NCBI RefSeq assembly: GCF_001672915.1
Contig: NZ_LZKR01000026.1
Coordinates: 1-53,670 of the forward strand
Reading direction: 5' to 3'
Length of the DNA: 53,670 nt
Origin: Mycobacterium sp. 1245805.9
GTDB lineage: Bacteria; Actinomycetota; Actinomycetes; Mycobacteriales; Mycobacteriaceae
Shown here piece by piece: positions 24,695-34,786 of this stretch. The notes under the pieces were generated by a model. That model was given only the letters and a program-made list of their open reading frames with translations, was not told the DNA's origin and searched no databases. Each line of letters starts with the position of its first letter. The stretch's first letter is position 1. The translations under genes and the position numbers were made by a program.

Positions 24695-25767
24695 CCGAGC
24701 AACTCCAGCGTTCCCAGCTCGCGGATCGCCCGACAGCCGCGGGTCAGCATGACGAGCACCATGTCGTCGCCGCGTTCGGTGGCGGCGGCGAAGGCGAACC
24801 CCAGCGCGGAGATCAGCGGTGCCTGCAGCACGCCGAGTCGGTAGTCGCGCCAACATGTTTCGCGGTCGTAGCCTGTGACCCCGCGGCTCGTCAGCGCCCG
24901 GTGATAGTCGGCGACGAGGCCTTCCTCGATGTCGGCGCGCAGTTGCGGTTTCAGGCTGGTCGCGGTGAAGTAGGCCAGATCCCTGGCGGGCAGGCCCACG
25001 CCGAGCGTCTGCCAGTCGACCACGCTGACCCGCGTGCGGTCGGGATCGAACAGCATGTTGTCCAGCCGGTAGTCGCCGTGCAGCAGTGCGAACCGGTCGT
25101 ACTCGGCCAGCAGCCATGGCGCCACCAAACCCATTGCCGCGCTGAAGGTATCCCGGTCCTCGGCGGTCATCCGATCGCCGAGTTTCTCGAGCGTGATGTC
25201 GGCGCTCATCTTCGCCACCTCGCCCAGGCCGTTGGCTCCGGCCTCGTCCGGCCGCCCGAACGCGATGCCGTCGAAATTCAGCCAGACCGGATCGCACCAG
25301 GTGGGCGCGTGCAGGCCGGCCAGGGCGGCAACCGCGAGGCGCGCTTCGACTTCTCCGCAGCCCGCGAGCTGGTCGCCCTGCACCGCCGGCGCCTCGTCGG
25401 CGAGCAGCAGAGCGAAATCCATTGCATCCTCGGAGATCTCGCAATAGAAGCACTCCGGCGTCGGCACCTGCACCCGATCGGCCACGGCTGAGTAGAACGC
25501 GCATTCGCTGCGGTATCCGATGACGACGCGGTCGCGCACGGTGTCGTCCTGGGCGGGCAGCTTGATGACGAACGTCTGCGGCAGGTCACCGGGATCCGTC
25601 GCATAGCTGGCGGCGACCCGGTAGGCGGCGCCTGTCTGGCCGGTGCCGATGGCAACCACGTCAACGCCGGACACCGCGACGGGCGCGCGCCGTTCGCTGA
25701 GCACGCCGGACAGCCATTCCGCGGTCACGTCGCCGGGGTACCGGGGAATCGACAGCACAGCACTCAT
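24691..25767 (-). CDS. Aminoglycoside phosphotransferase-fold kinase (APH/ECK family)
   Basis: The protein has 358 residues. The Brenner motif LLHGDYRLDNMLF carries the catalytic Asp and Asn, and VVDWQTLG supplies the second metal ligand. An N-terminal ATP lobe starts with GTGQTGAAYRV. Mycobacteria have many such kinases beside lipid catabolism genes, and their substrates are mostly unknown; the family does not imply drug resistance. ATG 25767 has GGAGG ten bases upstream. A much longer frame continues to the right but is a shadow of irtB. Confidence 0.8.
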   Translation of the reverse strand: MSAVLSIPRYPGDVTAEWLSGVLSERRAPVAVSGVDVVAIGTGQTGAAYRVAASYATDPGDLPQTFVIKLPAQDDTVRDRVVIGYRSECAFYSAVADRVQVPTPECFYCEISEDAMDFALLLADEAPAVQGDQLAGCGEVEARLAVAALAGLHAPTWCDPVWLNFDGIAFGRPDEAGANGLGEVAKMSADITLEKLGDRMTAEDRDTFSAAMGLVAPWLLAEYDRFALLHGDYRLDNMLFDPDRTRVSVVDWQTLGVGLPARDLAYFTATSLKPQLRADIEEGLVADYHRALTSRGVTGYDRETCWRDYRLGVLQAPLISALGFAFAAATERGDDMVLVMLTRGCRAIRELGTLELLG

Positions 25768-25835
25768 GGGCAGGCCTCCAGCGCTCCGACGGTCAATTGA
25801 CCGATCAACTGTAAGGCATACGGCAAGAGCGGCGG

Positions 25836-27584
25836 TCAGCCGCCGTAATCGGCGGCGATGTGCCACTCCGCGGCCTCGCGCTGCTGCCGCCAGAATTCCT
25901 CGAAACGTCCTCCCGCGGAGAGCAGTTCGTCGACCGTGCCGTCCTCGATTATCCGGCCGTTGTCGACAAACAGGACCCGGTCGGCGTGGCGAATGCTTGC
26001 CAGCCGGTGCGCGACGATCACCCGGGTGCGCGTACCCCGGCCGGCGCCGACCGCGTCGACCACCGCGGCCTCGTTTTCGGTGTCGAGGGCGCTGGTCGCC
26101 TCGTCGACCAGCAGCAACGGCGCGTCCTTGAGCAGGGCACGCGCGATGCTGACGCGTTGGCGTTCGCCGCCGGAGAGCGCCGAGCCGGCCTCGCCGACGA
26201 CCGTGTCGGCGCCGTCGGGCAGCCGGCCGGTGAGTTCGTCGACCCGCGCCAGAGCTACGGCCCGCGCGAACTGCTCGTCTCCGGCGGCCGGGTTTCCGGC
26301 GAGGACATTCTCGCGGATCGTGCCGTGGAACAGGTACGGATGTTGGAACACGACGCTGCTGGTCGCGCGCCGGGCCTCGGCGTCCAGAGTCGCCGCGTCC
26401 ACGCCGTCGATGAGCACGCGGCCCCGGGTCGGCTCGTGCAGCCCGGCGAGCAGCGCCAGGATGGTGCTCTTGCCCGAGCCGGACGGGCCGACGATCGCCG
26501 TGGTGGTGCCCGCCCGCAGCGAGAAGCTCAGCCCGTCGAGCGCCGGCGCGCTCGCTCCGTCGTAACCGAAGGTGACGTCGTCGAACTCGATTCGGGGGGC
26601 CGCGGTGGGCCCGGGCAGCGTGGCGGTCCCGGCCTGCATGACGGGCGCGGTGAGCACGGATCGGATGCGGTCCAGCGTGGCGCGGGTGCTCTCGAGCGCC
26701 GGGGCCAGCTCGCTGATGGTGGTGAATGGCTCGAGGTAGCGGGCGATCACGACGATCAGCGCGATGGCCTCCGGCACGCTGAGGGTCCCGCTCAGCGCCA
26801 GCGCCGTGGTCGTGCCCGCCAGCAGGATGAGGGCCAACTGGCTGGCCAGGCTGAACAGCAGTTGGCCCGGAACCTGCATGGCCAGCAGCCGCATCGTCGC
26901 CCCGCGTTGTGCGGCCAGCGCCTCGCCGACCAGGCTGCGGGCGGGCTCGGCGCGCCGGGCGGCCCGCAACGCCTGCTGGGTTCGGGCGAACTCGATGATC
27001 CGTTCGGTGAGCGCGGTGTTGGTCGCGGCGGCCGCGGTGTCGGCGCGGCGCGCCAGCCGCGCGGAGCCCCACAACGCCCCCAGCAGGAGCGGCACGCCGC
27101 CCAGCGCGGCCAGGCCCAGCTGCCAGGACAGCGGCAGCAGCGCCAGCGCGATGGCCGCCGGCAGCAGGATCGCCGTGACGAGCGGCGTGAGCAGGTTGAC
27201 CACCAGGCCCACGAGTTCCGGGCCCGTCGCCGCGATCGCCTGCCGTGCGGTCGCGGTGTTTTCGGCGCTGAGCCAGTCCAGCCGGACGTCCGGCAGGCGA
27301 TCGGCCACGTCGTGCTGGCTGTGGTCGAGCACGGCGAAGCCAAGATCCAGGCCGATGCGCGCGGTCGCGGTGTCGATCACCCAGCCGGTCACCGTCGCGG
27401 CGGTGAGCCAGCCCAGCCACACCAGCGCGCGCTGCGGTTCGCCGCCGAACAGCGCGCCCACCAGTGGGACCAGCAGCACCGTGGCCGCCGCCCGCACCGC
27501 GACGGAGATCAGGGCGAGCGCGGCGTAGGAAAACACCTTGGCGCGGCGCTCTTTGGGAACCAGACCGACCCAGGTGCGAATCAT
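25836..27584 (-). CDS. irtB: Iron-siderophore ABC transporter IrtB
   Basis: The protein has 582 residues: an ABC half-transporter with an N-terminal six-helix membrane domain (about residues 20-300) and a C-terminal nucleotide-binding domain. The latter has Walker [10 protein letters not shown], signature LSGGERQ, Walker [10 protein letters not shown] and switch His in AHRLASI. Together with IrtA it imports Fe-carboxymycobactin and mycobactin across the inner membrane. The length is close to that of M. tuberculosis IrtB. Its ATG overlaps the irtA stop (ATGA), so the two subunits are made together. Confidence 0.93.
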   Translation of the reverse strand: MIRTWVGLVPKERRAKVFSYAALALISVAVRAAATVLLVPLVGALFGGEPQRALVWLGWLTAATVTGWVIDTATARIGLDLGFAVLDHSQHDVADRLPDVRLDWLSAENTATARQAIAATGPELVGLVVNLLTPLVTAILLPAAIALALLPLSWQLGLAALGGVPLLLGALWGSARLARRADTAAAATNTALTERIIEFARTQQALRAARRAEPARSLVGEALAAQRGATMRLLAMQVPGQLLFSLASQLALILLAGTTTALALSGTLSVPEAIALIVVIARYLEPFTTISELAPALESTRATLDRIRSVLTAPVMQAGTATLPGPTAAPRIEFDDVTFGYDGASAPALDGLSFSLRAGTTTAIVGPSGSGKSTILALLAGLHEPTRGRVLIDGVDAATLDAEARRATSSVVFQHPYLFHGTIRENVLAGNPAAGDEQFARAVALARVDELTGRLPDGADTVVGEAGSALSGGERQRVSIARALLKDAPLLLVDEATSALDTENEAAVVDAVGAGRGTRTRVIVAHRLASIRHADRVLFVDNGRIIEDGTVDELLSAGGRFEEFWRQQREAAEWHIAADYGG

Positions 27585-30148
27585 CGCGCCGCCTCCCCGG
27601 CCGCGGCCGCCGGCACCGCATCGCCGTGGCCTGTATCCCATAGGCGGCGATAGCGTCCGTCCGCGGCGAGCAGCTCGTCGTGGGTGCCGCGTTCGGCGAT
27701 CCGGCCCTCGTCGAGCACGACGATCTGGTCGGCCCGGGTGATGGTGTGCAGCCGATGGGCGATCACCAGCACGGTCCGCTCCCGGGTGAGCCGGTTGAGC
27801 GCTTGCTGCACAAGGTATTCCGATTCCGGGTCGGCGAACGCCGTGGCCTCGTCGAGGATCAGCACCGGGGTGTCGGCGAGGATGGCGCGGGCGATGGTGA
27901 GCCGTTGGCGTTCCCCGCCGGACAGCCCGCTGCCCGCACCCAGCACGGTGTCGTAGCCCTGCCGCAGTCGCATGATGCGGTCGTGGATTTGGGCCTCGCG
28001 GGCCACGGCCTCGATCTGCGCGGCGGTGGCGTCGGGGACGGCCAGCGCGATGTTCTGCGCGACGGTGCCGTGCACGAGCTGGGTTTCCTGCAGCACGAAG
28101 CCGAGGTGGGTGTAGAGCTCGTCGGCGCTCAGCGACCGAATGTCCTGTCCCCCAACGTATATCGCGCCTTGATCGACGTCGTGGAATCGGGCCAGCAGCG
28201 CGGCCAGCGTCGACTTCCCCGAACCGGACGGGCCGACCAGCGCGGTGACGGTGCCGGGCCGCAGCGTCAGTGACACGTCCCGGATCACCGGAACGCCGGG
28301 GCGATACCCGAAGCCGACGTGATCGAACACCACGGTCCCAGGCGAGTCGCTGTGGGGCGCTTCCTGCCGTCGCACCTCGAGTTCGGGCTCGTCGAGCGCG
28401 TTCTGCAGCCGCCGGGCGGCCAGCAACCCGGCGCGGATGCCACCGAGCCCGTAGGCGATGCCGAGCAGGCGCGCGCCAAACGTGGTGCCCAGCAACAGGA
28501 ACGGCAGCAGGTCGACCGGGTCCATCCGCCCGCCCGCAATAAGCAGGGTGCCGGTCGCCACGATGAGCCACAGGAACGTCGAGGGGCGGGTGGCCAGGTC
28601 CATCAGCGTCTTCTTGCCGGCGAGGGGACGCTGCCAGGCCGCCAGGAACCCGACGTACTCGTCGAGGCGGCGCCGGAAGTTGGAGGCCGCGGCGCCCCCG
28701 AAGACGCGAATCACCGGCTGCCCTTCGAGATACGCGCCGGCCTCCCCGCTCATCCGCTCCGCCCAGCGCTGTGACTGGGGGATGCGGGGGCCGGATTGAA
28801 TCGTGATGGACGATGTCAGCACCAGATAGACCAGGACGGGCACGAACAGCACCAGCGCCACCCGCCAGTCGACGGCGAACAGGTAGACCAGCACCGCCAC
28901 CGGCGCGACGACCGCGGCGACCGCGTCCGGGATGGCGTGCGTGACCAGATAGTGCAACGCCAGCGTGTCGTCCTGCACCAGCTGCTTGATCGACCCCGAT
29001 CCGCGCGCCGTGAACCAGCCCAGCGGCAGCCGGGACAGCTTGGTCAACAGCCGTGAGCGCAAGCCGCTCGCGAAGCGCGCGTCCAGGACATGCAGCCACA
29101 GCGTGAGCGCGGCGCCGAGCACGGTGCCGAGCCCCAGGAGCGAAACCGCAGCAATGCCAAGGGTCCACAGGCGTTGCTCCCCGGCGCCGGATACCAGCAG
29201 CCGGGCCAACTCGACGAGGAGCACGAACGGCGCCAGCTGCACCAGCGTGATCACGGCCTGCAGCGCGCCGGAGACGATCAACGCCGGCCGCAGTGGTGCC
29301 AGCAACCGGCCCGCACCTTGGGCGCGCCAGCTGCCGCGCGGCGTCGGCGTGGGCGCTGGTGGCGCTGGTTCCGGCTCTGGCACAACGGTTTCCGTCTCGT
29401 CGCCGCGGCTGGTGCCCATCGCCCGCCCGGCGCTCCAGTAGGCCTGGGCGTGAATCTCGGACTTGGGAAACCCGAACTCGTCGCGCAGCCGCGTGCGGAC
29501 GTGCTTGAGCGTCGTCGCCTCGGGCGTGGCCCAGGCGTACCAGTTCGACCAGTCGCGGCTCTCGATCGCCGCGGCCAGGGACTTCTCGTCACGGCGCGGC
29601 ACCCAATGCACCCGCAGCCGGGGGTGTTTCGCGAGCGGGATCAGCGCGTCGTTGTCGTCGTGCTGCTCGAGGTACACCTCGACCGGGACGTCGTCGGGGA
29701 CCGTTCCCACGATCCCGTTGATCCCGGGGATCGACGCCGAGTCCCCGATCAGCAGGTAGCCGGCCGGTTGCTCGTCGGGCGGGTCGAAGCGCGACGAGCC
29801 CATCAGCGACATGACCGCGATCGTCGCGCCGGGTTGCACGGTGCGCGCCCACAATGACGCCGGTCCCGCCGGCTCGTGCAGCACCACGTCGACGGCGAAG
29901 CGACCGGCGGCGGCGTCCGCCTCCGAGATCGTGTATGCGCGCTGGAATTCGGTGCTCGATCCGTCGGGGTCGGGGAACCAGAACCGCAGCCATGCCGCGG
30001 GTTCGGCCTCCACCTCGTCGAACAGCGTCGGCGACTGCATCCGCACGCGCACGAAATGCGGTGCGATGCGCACGGTTTCGACGACCGTCGCGGTGTGGTC
30101 GCGGGCGCCGAAGCTGCGCAGCATCACCCCCTGGAATCCGCGGGCCAT
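27581..30148 (-). CDS. irtA: Iron-siderophore ABC transporter IrtA with siderophore-interaction domain
   Basis: The protein has 855 residues. The first ~270 form a cytosolic FAD-binding siderophore-interaction domain (RAYTISEAD for flavin, then [15 protein letters not shown] and [13 protein letters not shown]), which reduces the ferric siderophore. A Pro-rich linker ([15 protein letters not shown]) joins it to a membrane domain and an ATPase domain with [16 protein letters not shown] and LILDEATAF. The order and length match M. tuberculosis IrtA. ATG 30148 gives the conserved start [20 protein letters not shown]. An IdeR-like box lies 116-134 bases upstream, consistent with iron repression. 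Confidence 0.95.
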   Translation of the reverse strand: MARGFQGVMLRSFGARDHTATVVETVRIAPHFVRVRMQSPTLFDEVEAEPAAWLRFWFPDPDGSSTEFQRAYTISEADAAAGRFAVDVVLHEPAGPASLWARTVQPGATIAVMSLMGSSRFDPPDEQPAGYLLIGDSASIPGINGIVGTVPDDVPVEVYLEQHDDNDALIPLAKHPRLRVHWVPRRDEKSLAAAIESRDWSNWYAWATPEATTLKHVRTRLRDEFGFPKSEIHAQAYWSAGRAMGTSRGDETETVVPEPEPAPPAPTPTPRGSWRAQGAGRLLAPLRPALIVSGALQAVITLVQLAPFVLLVELARLLVSGAGEQRLWTLGIAAVSLLGLGTVLGAALTLWLHVLDARFASGLRSRLLTKLSRLPLGWFTARGSGSIKQLVQDDTLALHYLVTHAIPDAVAAVVAPVAVLVYLFAVDWRVALVLFVPVLVYLVLTSSITIQSGPRIPQSQRWAERMSGEAGAYLEGQPVIRVFGGAAASNFRRRLDEYVGFLAAWQRPLAGKKTLMDLATRPSTFLWLIVATGTLLIAGGRMDPVDLLPFLLLGTTFGARLLGIAYGLGGIRAGLLAARRLQNALDEPELEVRRQEAPHSDSPGTVVFDHVGFGYRPGVPVIRDVSLTLRPGTVTALVGPSGSGKSTLAALLARFHDVDQGAIYVGGQDIRSLSADELYTHLGFVLQETQLVHGTVAQNIALAVPDATAAQIEAVAREAQIHDRIMRLRQGYDTVLGAGSGLSGGERQRLTIARAILADTPVLILDEATAFADPESEYLVQQALNRLTRERTVLVIAHRLHTITRADQIVVLDEGRIAERGTHDELLAADGRYRRLWDTGHGDAVPAAAAGEAAR

Positions 30149-30263
30149 CAGCGGTTCGCCCTGACGACCTCTGTCTCAGCGCTCAGCGGCGGCCACCCGC
30201 CCCGACGTGACGCAACCGACTGCATTCAGCGAACCCTCCGAGTAGGTAAGTTACCCCACAAAC

Positions 30264-30282
30264 TAAGGGTTGCCTTACCAAA
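30264..30282 (-). promoter_or_regulatory. IdeR-type iron box upstream of irtA
   Basis: On the minus strand the site reads TTTGGTAAGGCAACCCTTA. It matches the IdeR consensus TTAGGTTAGGCTAACCTAA at 14 of 19 positions by my count. It precedes irtA-irtB, known IdeR-repressed genes. A second short palindrome GGTAAGTTACC lies at 30245-30255 and may be a weaker site. Confidence 0.65.
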
Positions 30283-30410
30283 GGTCAACCCGGGTCGTCT
30301 CGGCTATATCACCCGCTGGGCGCACCTTGCGCGCCGAGATCGACGAAACCGTGACCTCCGCTCGAACTTTTCGCGGTGGCGTGGATCTGGGCGAGCCTTG
30401 GCCGAGGTGG

Positions 30411-31643
30411 CTAGGCCGCCCGCTCGGCTCCCCGCAACTCACGCAGGGCGGTGCGCAGTCCGCGCCGTTTGCCCGTCTGGGGATCAACGAAGCTTTCCCG
30501 CAGCCCCTCGCGGACGCGGAACTTCAGTTCCGAACGCGTCTCGCGGGCATCATCGGGCGTCGCCTGGAGGAGTTTGTCGGGCAGGGCGAGTTTGAGGATC
30601 GTCCAGAACGTCTGCAGGTATTGGCGGCCAAGGGATCCCGTGGTGTACGGGAGGTCGTACTTGTCACACAGCTCGCGCACCCGCAGGGCGATCTCCGCGT
30701 AGCGGTTGCTGGGCAGGTCCGGGAAAAGATGGTGCTCGATCTGATAGCACAGGTTGCCACTGACGAAGGCCATCAGCGGCCCGGCGTTGAAGTTCGCCGA
30801 CCCGAGCATCTGGCGCAGATACCACTCCCCCTGTGTCTCGTTCTCGAACTCCTCGACAGTGAATTTCTCCGCGCCGTCGGGAAAGTGGCCGCAGAAGATC
30901 ACCATGTACGCCCAGATGTTGCGAATCAGGTTGGCGGTCATATTGGCCTTGATGGTGCGCTTCCAGTTGCGCCCGCTCAGCGCGGGGAAGATCAGGTAGT
31001 CCTTGCCCTCCTGCCTGACGAGCTTCTTCATGATCACCCGCAGATCCTTGGCCGCCTCGGCCCAGCTCTTTTCCTTCTTGCGCAGCTTCGCACTCTCGAT
31101 GTGGTGCAACGCGACGCCGTACTGGAAGAACGTACCCAGCAGCACGTTGTAGATCGGGTTGCCGAGCATCCAGGGTTCCCACGGCTCGTCGCGCGTGACG
31201 CGCATGATGCCGTAGCCCACGTCGGCGTCGAGGCCGACGACGTTCGTGTACTTGTGGTGGACGAAGTTGTGGGAGCGCTTCCACTGCACGCTCGGGCAGG
31301 TGGTGTCCCACTCCCATTCCGTCGAGTGGATCTCCGGATCATTCATCCAGTCCCACTGCCCGTGGATGATGTTGTGGCCCAGTTCCATGTTCTCGATGAT
31401 TTTCGCCATGGCGAGCATTGCGGTGCCGGAGAGCCACGCAAGCTTGTTGTGGCTGGCGAACAACGCAATTCGTCCGCCGGCGGCCAACGTCCGCTGGAGC
31501 TGGATGGACCGGCGAATGTAGCGGGCGTCGCGCTCACCGCGGGACTCCTCGATGTCGGCGCGGATGGCGTCCAGTTCGTGCGCGAGTTGCTCGATGTCCT
31601 CGGTGGTCAGGTGCGCGTATTCCTTGATATCGGTGATTGCCAT
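30411..31643 (-). CDS. Membrane fatty acyl-CoA desaturase (DesA3-like)
   Basis: The protein has 410 residues of the membrane di-iron desaturase family. The three histidine boxes are GHNIIHGQ, HNFVHHKY and QIEHHLFP. The start MAITDIKEYAHLT resembles M. tuberculosis DesA3 (Rv3229c), the stearoyl-CoA delta-9 desaturase, but the middle differs, so it may be a paralogue. It would put a cis double bond into a fatty acyl-CoA at the membrane. The ferredoxin reductase that supplies electrons lies 8 bases upstream, the same pairing as Rv3230c-Rv3229c. Confidence 0.85.
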   Translation of the reverse strand: MAITDIKEYAHLTTEDIEQLAHELDAIRADIEESRGERDARYIRRSIQLQRTLAAGGRIALFASHNKLAWLSGTAMLAMAKIIENMELGHNIIHGQWDWMNDPEIHSTEWEWDTTCPSVQWKRSHNFVHHKYTNVVGLDADVGYGIMRVTRDEPWEPWMLGNPIYNVLLGTFFQYGVALHHIESAKLRKKEKSWAEAAKDLRVIMKKLVRQEGKDYLIFPALSGRNWKRTIKANMTANLIRNIWAYMVIFCGHFPDGAEKFTVEEFENETQGEWYLRQMLGSANFNAGPLMAFVSGNLCYQIEHHLFPDLPSNRYAEIALRVRELCDKYDLPYTTGSLGRQYLQTFWTILKLALPDKLLQATPDDARETRSELKFRVREGLRESFVDPQTGKRRGLRTALRELRGAERAA

Positions 31644-31651
31644 AGGTCCCC

Positions 31652-32779
31652 CTAGATCTTGATCGTGCAGTCTCCGGATGCCGTGGAGATGCAGGTTTGG
31701 ATGCGGTCGCCCGCGCTGTGTTCGGTGCCCGACCGGAAGTCGCGCACGTGCCCCGCCTCCAGCGGCAGCACGCACGTCTGGCAAATTCCCATCCGGCACC
31801 CGAACGGCATCTGGATACCAACCTGCTCGCCGGCCTCCATAATGGATGTGGCGCCGTCGATTTCGACGGTCTTGTCGGATATGGCGAAGGTGACCGTTCC
31901 GCCTTCGCCGCCCTTGTCCGTGGCGGCGATGGTGAAGCGCTCCATGTGCAGCTGATCGCCGCAACCCGCCGCTTTCCATGCGTCTTCGGCAGAGTCCAGT
32001 AGCGCGGAGGGGCCGCATACCCAGGCGGGGCGTTGCTGCCAGTCGCCGACGATATCGCCCAGCTGGGCAAAGTCGAGGTGGCCGTGAGTTTCGGTGAGCT
32101 GCAGGTGAAGTCGATACCCCGGCTGAGCCTTTTCCAGCTCGCGTAGCTCGTCGTGGAATATCACGTCGTCTGCCCTGGGCGCCGAGTGGATGTGCACGAT
32201 GTCCGCCTGTTGGCCGCGCGACCTGAGAGTGCGCAACATGGCCATCACCGGGGTGATTCCACTGCCGGCGGTGATGAACAGGATCTTGTGTGGTGGCGGG
32301 TCGGGCAGCGCAAAATCTCCCTTGGGAGACGCCAGCCGGACGATGGTGCCCGGCTTGACCCCATTGACCAAGTGGGTCGACAGAAAGCCCTCGGGAGTGG
32401 CCTTGACGGTGATGGTGATGTTCTTGCTGTCGCGGCGCGGGATCGACGTCAACGAATAAGAGCGCCAGTGCCATCGACCGTCGATCCGTAGGCCAATGCC
32501 GACGTACTGGCCCGGCTTGTAGCGCCCCGAAAAACCCCAACCGGGCTTGATCGTGACGGTCGCCGAGTCGGCGGTTTCGGGGCGGACGTCGACGATCAGG
32601 CCGCGCAACTCCCGCGCCGACCACAGTGGGTTGAGCAGCTTGAGGTAATCGTCGGGCAGCAACGGGGTGGTCGCGCGGGCGGCCAGCCCACGCGGCACAT
32701 TGACCCAGGATTTGGCGGTCTGCACACCTTTGGCGGGCGCCGTGCTCCAACGAGTGAGGCTACGAAACGGAGAAGCCAT
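31652..32779 (-). CDS. Ferredoxin reductase, electron donor of desaturase (Rv3230c-like)
   Basis: The protein has 375 residues. An FAD-binding domain ([11 protein letters not shown]) and an NAD(P)-binding domain ([15 protein letters not shown]) precede a C-terminal plant-type [2Fe-2S] domain with the cysteines of [11 protein letters not shown] and the distal QTCIS. This domain order is that of Rv3230c, which feeds electrons from NADPH to DesA3. It starts at ATG 32779, opposite the NmrA-like gene, and is followed closely by the desaturase. Confidence 0.88.
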   Translation of the reverse strand: MASPFRSLTRWSTAPAKGVQTAKSWVNVPRGLAARATTPLLPDDYLKLLNPLWSARELRGLIVDVRPETADSATVTIKPGWGFSGRYKPGQYVGIGLRIDGRWHWRSYSLTSIPRRDSKNITITVKATPEGFLSTHLVNGVKPGTIVRLASPKGDFALPDPPPHKILFITAGSGITPVMAMLRTLRSRGQQADIVHIHSAPRADDVIFHDELRELEKAQPGYRLHLQLTETHGHLDFAQLGDIVGDWQQRPAWVCGPSALLDSAEDAWKAAGCGDQLHMERFTIAATDKGGEGGTVTFAISDKTVEIDGATSIMEAGEQVGIQMPFGCRMGICQTCVLPLEAGHVRDFRSGTEHSAGDRIQTCISTASGDCTIKI

Positions 32780-32945
32780 AAGTCATTCCACCGGTCTGAT
32801 CGAGGTTTCCGTGGGCCGGTCGGCTCACGCTTTCCCATCGGCTTCCCATCCGCTGCGTTCGATAAACACATGTTCGCCGACTTGATTCTCCGTGGCCTCC
32901 TGACGCATACCGAAAATGGCGTTCTAGCTGCGAATTCAAGCGTCT

Positions 32946-32959
32946 GCAGATGGATCTGC
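32946..32959. promoter_or_regulatory. Perfect 14-base palindrome before the reductase-desaturase operon
   Basis: GCAGATGGATCTGC is an exact palindrome with GG/CC at the centre, in the divergent promoter region of the reductase-desaturase pair and the NmrA-like gene. It lies about 167 bases before the reductase start. It is a candidate operator for an unknown regulator. Confidence 0.4.
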
Positions 32960-32993
32960 GCGCCATTGAACGCAGTGCCAATTTGTAAACACG

Positions 32994-33019
32994 CGTAACC
33001 CCCTCTTGCCGGGGTTACG
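32994..33019. promoter_or_regulatory. Inverted repeat upstream of NmrA-like gene
   Basis: CGTAACCCC (32994-33002) and GGGGTTACG (33011-33019) are exact inverted arms around an eight-base spacer. It ends 35 bases before ATG 33055, where a promoter or leader would lie. It may be an operator or an RNA hairpin; there is no T run after it, so a terminator is less likely. Confidence 0.45.
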
Positions 33020-33054
33020 ATCAGCTCCAAATCCCTTGAGACAGAGGCGGTTCC

Positions 33055-33966
33055 ATGGCCGAGCCACCGACCTACCTGATCACCGGCGCGGGCGGCGGGG
33101 TCGCGGGCGTCAGCCCGCAGGTGGTGACCAGGCTGCTCGGTCGGGGCGAGGCGGTTCGCGCCATGGTGCACCACGACGACGATCGCGCCGACGCGCTGCG
33201 CGCCCAGGGCGCCGAGGTGATCGCCGGGGACCTGACGAACCCGGTCGACGTCTTCGCGGCGGTGTCGGGCATCACCCGGATGTTCTTCAACATGAGCGTC
33301 TCGCCGGATTACCTGCAGGCCACCACGGTGGTGTGCGTGGCGGCGGAGGAACTCGGCGGCCTGGAAGTGTTGGTCAACATGTCGCAGATGACGGTCTCCC
33401 AGATGACCGCCACCAGTACGGAAGAATCCAAGCAGCAACGGCTGCATTGGCTCGCCGAGCGCGTGATCAACTGGTCGGGCGTCCCGGCGGTGCACGTCCG
33501 GCCGACCGTCCTGCTCGAGAACCCGCTCTTCGGCATGTTGGCCGCCCGCTCGATCCGCGAAACCGGCCAAGTGTCGCTGCCCTTCGGAAGCGGGCGCACC
33601 TCGCCCGTCGCATCCAGTGACGTCGCCGACGTCATCGCTGTGGTGCTGGAGGCACCACGGGACCATCTCGGTGCGGTCTACGAATTGACCGGCCCCGCAA
33701 CGCTTTCCGTCGATGAGCTCGCCGAGCAGTACTCGCAGGCCCTGGGCCGGCCGGTCACCGCCGTGCGGCCTTCCCTTGACGAGTGGCTACCCGAGCTGGG
33801 CGGGCTGGGATTGCCGCCGCACGTGGAGCAACACATCGCCACCATGGCGCGGCTGCACGGCGAGGACCGCTACAACCGGTCAACCGATGATGTCGAGCGC
33901 ATCATCGGCCGTCCGGCGGAGTCGGTGCGGCAGTACGTCGAACGGAACCGCGAACTTTTCGGGTGA
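33055..33966 (+). CDS. NAD(P)-binding NmrA-like protein (atypical SDR)
   Basis: The protein has 303 residues. The N-terminal nucleotide motif is LITGAGGGVAGVSPQVVTRLL, close to the NmrA/HSCARG pattern GxxGxxG. Asp in VIAGDLTNP follows at the usual place. No Tyr-x-x-x-Lys pair is obvious; the region MSQMTVSQMTATSTEE takes its place, as in redox-sensing or isoflavone-reductase-like members. Probable quinone or NADPH-linked reductase or sensor. It converges on the next small gene, with the two stop codons adjacent at TGATCA. Confidence 0.75.
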   Translation: MAEPPTYLITGAGGGVAGVSPQVVTRLLGRGEAVRAMVHHDDDRADALRAQGAEVIAGDLTNPVDVFAAVSGITRMFFNMSVSPDYLQATTVVCVAAEELGGLEVLVNMSQMTVSQMTATSTEESKQQRLHWLAERVINWSGVPAVHVRPTVLLENPLFGMLAARSIRETGQVSLPFGSGRTSPVASSDVADVIAVVLEAPRDHLGAVYELTGPATLSVDELAEQYSQALGRPVTAVRPSLDEWLPELGGLGLPPHVEQHIATMARLHGEDRYNRSTDDVERIIGRPAESVRQYVERNRELFG

Positions 33967-34275
33967 TCACTCCCCGTCTATAGACAGGTCGGCTTCCGAC
34001 TCTTTTCGCTTCTGCCGGGCCAGTTTCCGATCGTCGGCCGCCGCCTGGCGATGGCGGGACGCGGACCTGCGGTGCGCCTCCGGGTGAGACGCGCCCTGTG
34101 CGACGGTCGCGTCCTGCACCTGTGCGACGCGCTCGTGCTGGCGTGCGGAATCCTCGAAGCTGCGGGCCGCCGATAGCCCTGCGAGCGCGGCCCGTTCGCG
34201 AGCCTCTGCCGCCCGGCTTTCCGCGCGGTCCACGTCTTCGGCCGTGATGGCTTGCTCTCGCGGCTCGTGAGCCAT
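33967..34275 (-). CDS. Small charged hypothetical protein
   Basis: The protein has 102 residues, rich in Ala, Arg, Glu, Gln and His, without hydrophobic segments. Most of it (EDVDRAESRAAEARERAAL to HRQAAADDRKLARQKRKES) should form a long helix or coiled coil. I do not recognise a family. The start ATG 34275 has AAGGAAGG five bases upstream, which supports expression. Confidence 0.6.
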   Translation of the reverse strand: MAHEPREQAITAEDVDRAESRAAEARERAALAGLSAARSFEDSARQHERVAQVQDATVAQGASHPEAHRRSASRHRQAAADDRKLARQKRKESEADLSIDGE

Positions 34276-34330
34276 GGCGCCTTCCTTACTGCGGTTCAAC
34301 GCGGTTACCCGCGGAACGCACAACGAAACA

Positions 34331-34355
34331 CGTGCGGGCGGAGGGCTCGAACCCT
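34331..34355 (-). repeat. Stray copy of the tRNA-Leu 3' end
   Basis: These 25 bases match the tRNA-Leu 3' end at 34829-34854 with one missing base: 15 identical bases, a one-base gap, then 10 identical bases. It holds the T-arm and acceptor 3' half in the same orientation as the tRNA. Such a fragment near an intact tRNA is a typical trace of integration at a tRNA attachment site, or a remnant of a duplicated tRNA gene. Confidence 0.6.
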
Positions 34356-34463
34356 TTTCACACCACACCGACGGCTACAACGGCGGTGACGACGCTCGAA
34401 ACCGGGGAGCCTTGGTTGAAGCATGACTGAAGATGCAACGCCGTATAAGGAGCCCAAGGGGAT

Positions 34464-34700
34464 ATGGCCGTGCTGTTGCTGACTTTGAAGATCGCGCTGC
34501 TCGCCTTCATCGTTGGAGGCGCCGTCGCCCTGATAACCCGGGGAATTCGGCGCTCACGCGCCAACAGATTAGACCCCCGGTGGAAGGGGCCACGCGGCCA
34601 ACCTGGTTACGAATCGCAGGCTTTCGGCGCCATGCCGAATACACCGCTTCCCGACTGGGCCTACGGGGACGACGAGCGCGACGGCGACGAGGGGCGATAG
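34464..34700 (+). CDS. Small hypothetical membrane protein
   Basis: The protein has 78 residues: one N-terminal membrane segment (LLLTLKIALLAFIVGGAVALI, about residues 4-24), then a basic and Pro/Gly-rich tail ending in DDERDGDEGR. No family is recognised. AAGGGGAT directly precedes the ATG. It sits between the stray tRNA fragment and the intact tRNA-Leu, so it would be the only gene of any element bounded by them. Confidence 0.6.
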   Translation: MAVLLLTLKIALLAFIVGGAVALITRGIRRSRANRLDPRWKGPRGQPGYESQAFGAMPNTPLPDWAYGDDERDGDEGR

Positions 34701-34786
34701 GTCGGCGCGGGATGCTCAACGAAACATGCATCGCCACCAAAACCGGCGAACTTCAAACCCCCAGCCGACAACTAAGGGTGTTCACT

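Noticed and set aside
24691..25767. Aminoglycoside resistance gene
   Set aside because: The protein has the APH fold, but this type is common in mycobacterial lipid loci and resembles no known resistance enzyme in particular.
24691..27621. Open frame of 976 codons suggesting a fusion of a kinase with something upstream
   Set aside because: The part before 25767 is Arg/Gly-rich shadow of irtB; the kinase has its own ATG and ribosome site.
25836..29168. Open frame of 1110 codons over irtB and part of irtA
   Set aside because: Only the last 582 codons are IrtB; upstream the frame lies within irtA in another phase and has no family similarity.
32994..33019. Terminator of the NmrA-like or reductase gene
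   Set aside because: The hairpin lies upstream of both divergent genes and has no T run, so a regulatory site is more likely.
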